A stretch of DNA of 64,000 nucleotides from Glandiceps talaboti (taxonomy: Eukaryota > Hemichordata > Enteropneusta > Spengelidae), in assembly GCF_964340395.1 (NCBI RefSeq), contig NC_135566.1:6677001-6741000 (forward strand). The letters are read 5' to 3'. The notes under the pieces are model-generated. The model had not been told where the DNA came from, did not search any database, and was given only the letters and a program-made list of their open reading frames with translations. Below are positions 62,960-64,000 of the stretch, in pieces (the stretch's first letter is position 1; each line of letters begins with the position of its first letter). Position numbers and translations under genes: made by a program.

Positions 62960-63046
<87 letters not shown>
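62814..63046. repeat. (GACA)n(GTCA)n(GACA)n(CA)n array
   Basis: About 230 bp of tetranucleotide repeats ending in a (CA)n. Confidence 0.95.
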
Positions 63047-63047
<1 letters not shown>

Positions 63048-63865
63048 CACAAGACAGCCATACAGAGGGAGAGTCAGACACAGCCAGGCAGCCACAGAGA
63101 GAAACAGTACGTGTGTACAACACAACCGATGACTTTATTTGAGATTCGTCTTTCACTTTTCAAACTGGATTTGTGTACGTATAAATAAGTATAATCAAAA
63201 GTACGTGGCTTACATTGTTTAGAATATTTCTTCATTGATCGATCCATTTTGATATTCACTGATACAATGTAGATCTATTGATCCAGTGATCAAAAGGATG
63301 GATGGAGGGTTGACAGAATGCTTGATCGATTGCTTAGTTGATTGGTTGGTTGGTTGGTTGGTTGGTTATTGAAATCGATTAGTTAATATAATATTATATG
63401 CGTGAGCACTTTTAACATGAAATGATAAGAGTGTATCTTTATCATTTTATTCCTTTGGTGTCTTGTGTATATCACAGACAAGTAAGTTACTTGTCCGTGT
63501 GTATATGTAATAATCTAATCTATCACACAGGATCAAATCTATATTATTTTCTGAGCAATCAACACTGCTTGGCATGGCATAGCTCCATAGGCACTCTTGA
63601 TAATTGACAACATCTGATATCACTATTATTGTGGTAAAAGTGGTCTGTGATATATCGAAGAACACCTGACAACATTGTACTGTAAAGTCTTTAGGCGAAA
63701 TAAACCACGCAGAGTTGGTCAGTTTAAGTAATAACTAGCGGAGCATGCACTTAAATAGTTACGTTAAAATCGTAGTAGTACTTGATCATAAATGAAAATA
63801 TGGATTAAGTTAACATCTTGATAAATACGTTTCGGACTTAAAAGTCACCGATACTTTATTCAAAC

Positions 63866-63990
63866 TCATTCTCAGTTAAAATAAAAAAATATTAATCACT
63901 GGTCACCATGCAAATCTTTTAAGTAGAGGTCAAAATGATAAAAAACTAAGGCATTTTTTATCCAATAAGGCCGCTAAATACTATGTTACT
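63866..63990. repeat. Second copy of the dispersed repeat seen at 39411
   Basis: CATTCTCAGTTAAAATA..GGTCACCATGCAAAT..AGGTCAAAATGAT..TATCCAATAAGGCCGCTAAATA follows the same order as 39411-39655 but holds one unit of the 18-bp motif. It may continue beyond the window. Confidence 0.6.
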
Positions 63991-64000
63991 TCAATAGGAA

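Larger units (their letters stand above)
61814..64000. other. Upstream region of gene E
   Basis: No coding exon supported. Contains a run of 10 C (about 61971-61981), a large GACA/GTCA/CA array, a (GGTT)n tract at 63343-63366, and a copy of the dispersed repeat at 63866-63990. The promoter or a 5' non-coding exon of gene E may be here, but I see no distinctive element. Confidence 0.5.

Overview
The window looks like AT-rich nuclear DNA of an animal. Genes are split by GT-AG introns of about 0.3 to 7 kb, and the DNA is very rich in di- and tetranucleotide microsatellites, small inverted-repeat elements and a tRNA-derived SINE. The two gene families present (a vertebrate-like CLIP-170 and an expanded set of MFSD4-type transporters) and the repeat style suggest a marine invertebrate, either an invertebrate deuterostome or a lophotrochozoan. 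The sequence alone does not let me decide between these.

Left half, plus strand (about 2.5 to 36.4 kb): one gene, CLIP1 (CLIP-170/restin), spread over 23 coding exons whose phases all join without a break. They encode about 1224 residues: a basic Ser/Pro head, two CAP-Gly domains each with GKNDG, a Ser-rich linker, a long coiled coil, two zinc knuckles and a C-terminal ...DEQTY end. Its introns hold three phase-compatible candidate cassette exons, a triplicated 5' splice site, an octamer (ATTTGCAT) cluster and several MITE-like elements.

From 36.4 to about 40.3 kb lies the CLIP1 3' UTR and intergenic DNA with three tandem-repeat blocks.

Right half, minus strand (about 41.6 to 61.8 kb): five head-to-tail genes for 12-TM major facilitator proteins of the MFSD4 / sodium-dependent glucose transporter 1 type, called A to E here from low to high coordinate. 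All share three coding exons with identical phases (0, then 1). A and B are a recent tandem duplication of about 4 kb. C is closer to A/B; D and E are more diverged. A and B use a GC donor in intron 2, while C, D and E use GT. Each gene has exactly one intron with a long microsatellite a few tens of nucleotides after the 5' splice site.

The last 2.2 kb (61.8 to 64 kb) is non-coding upstream DNA of gene E with a large GACA array and part of a dispersed repeat that also occurs near 39.5 kb.

CLIP1 and the transporter cluster are convergent and have no evident functional link. I found no prokaryotic features, CRISPR arrays, rRNA or intact tRNA genes. Exon limits come from reading splice sites and frames by eye; no alignment or transcript data were available.
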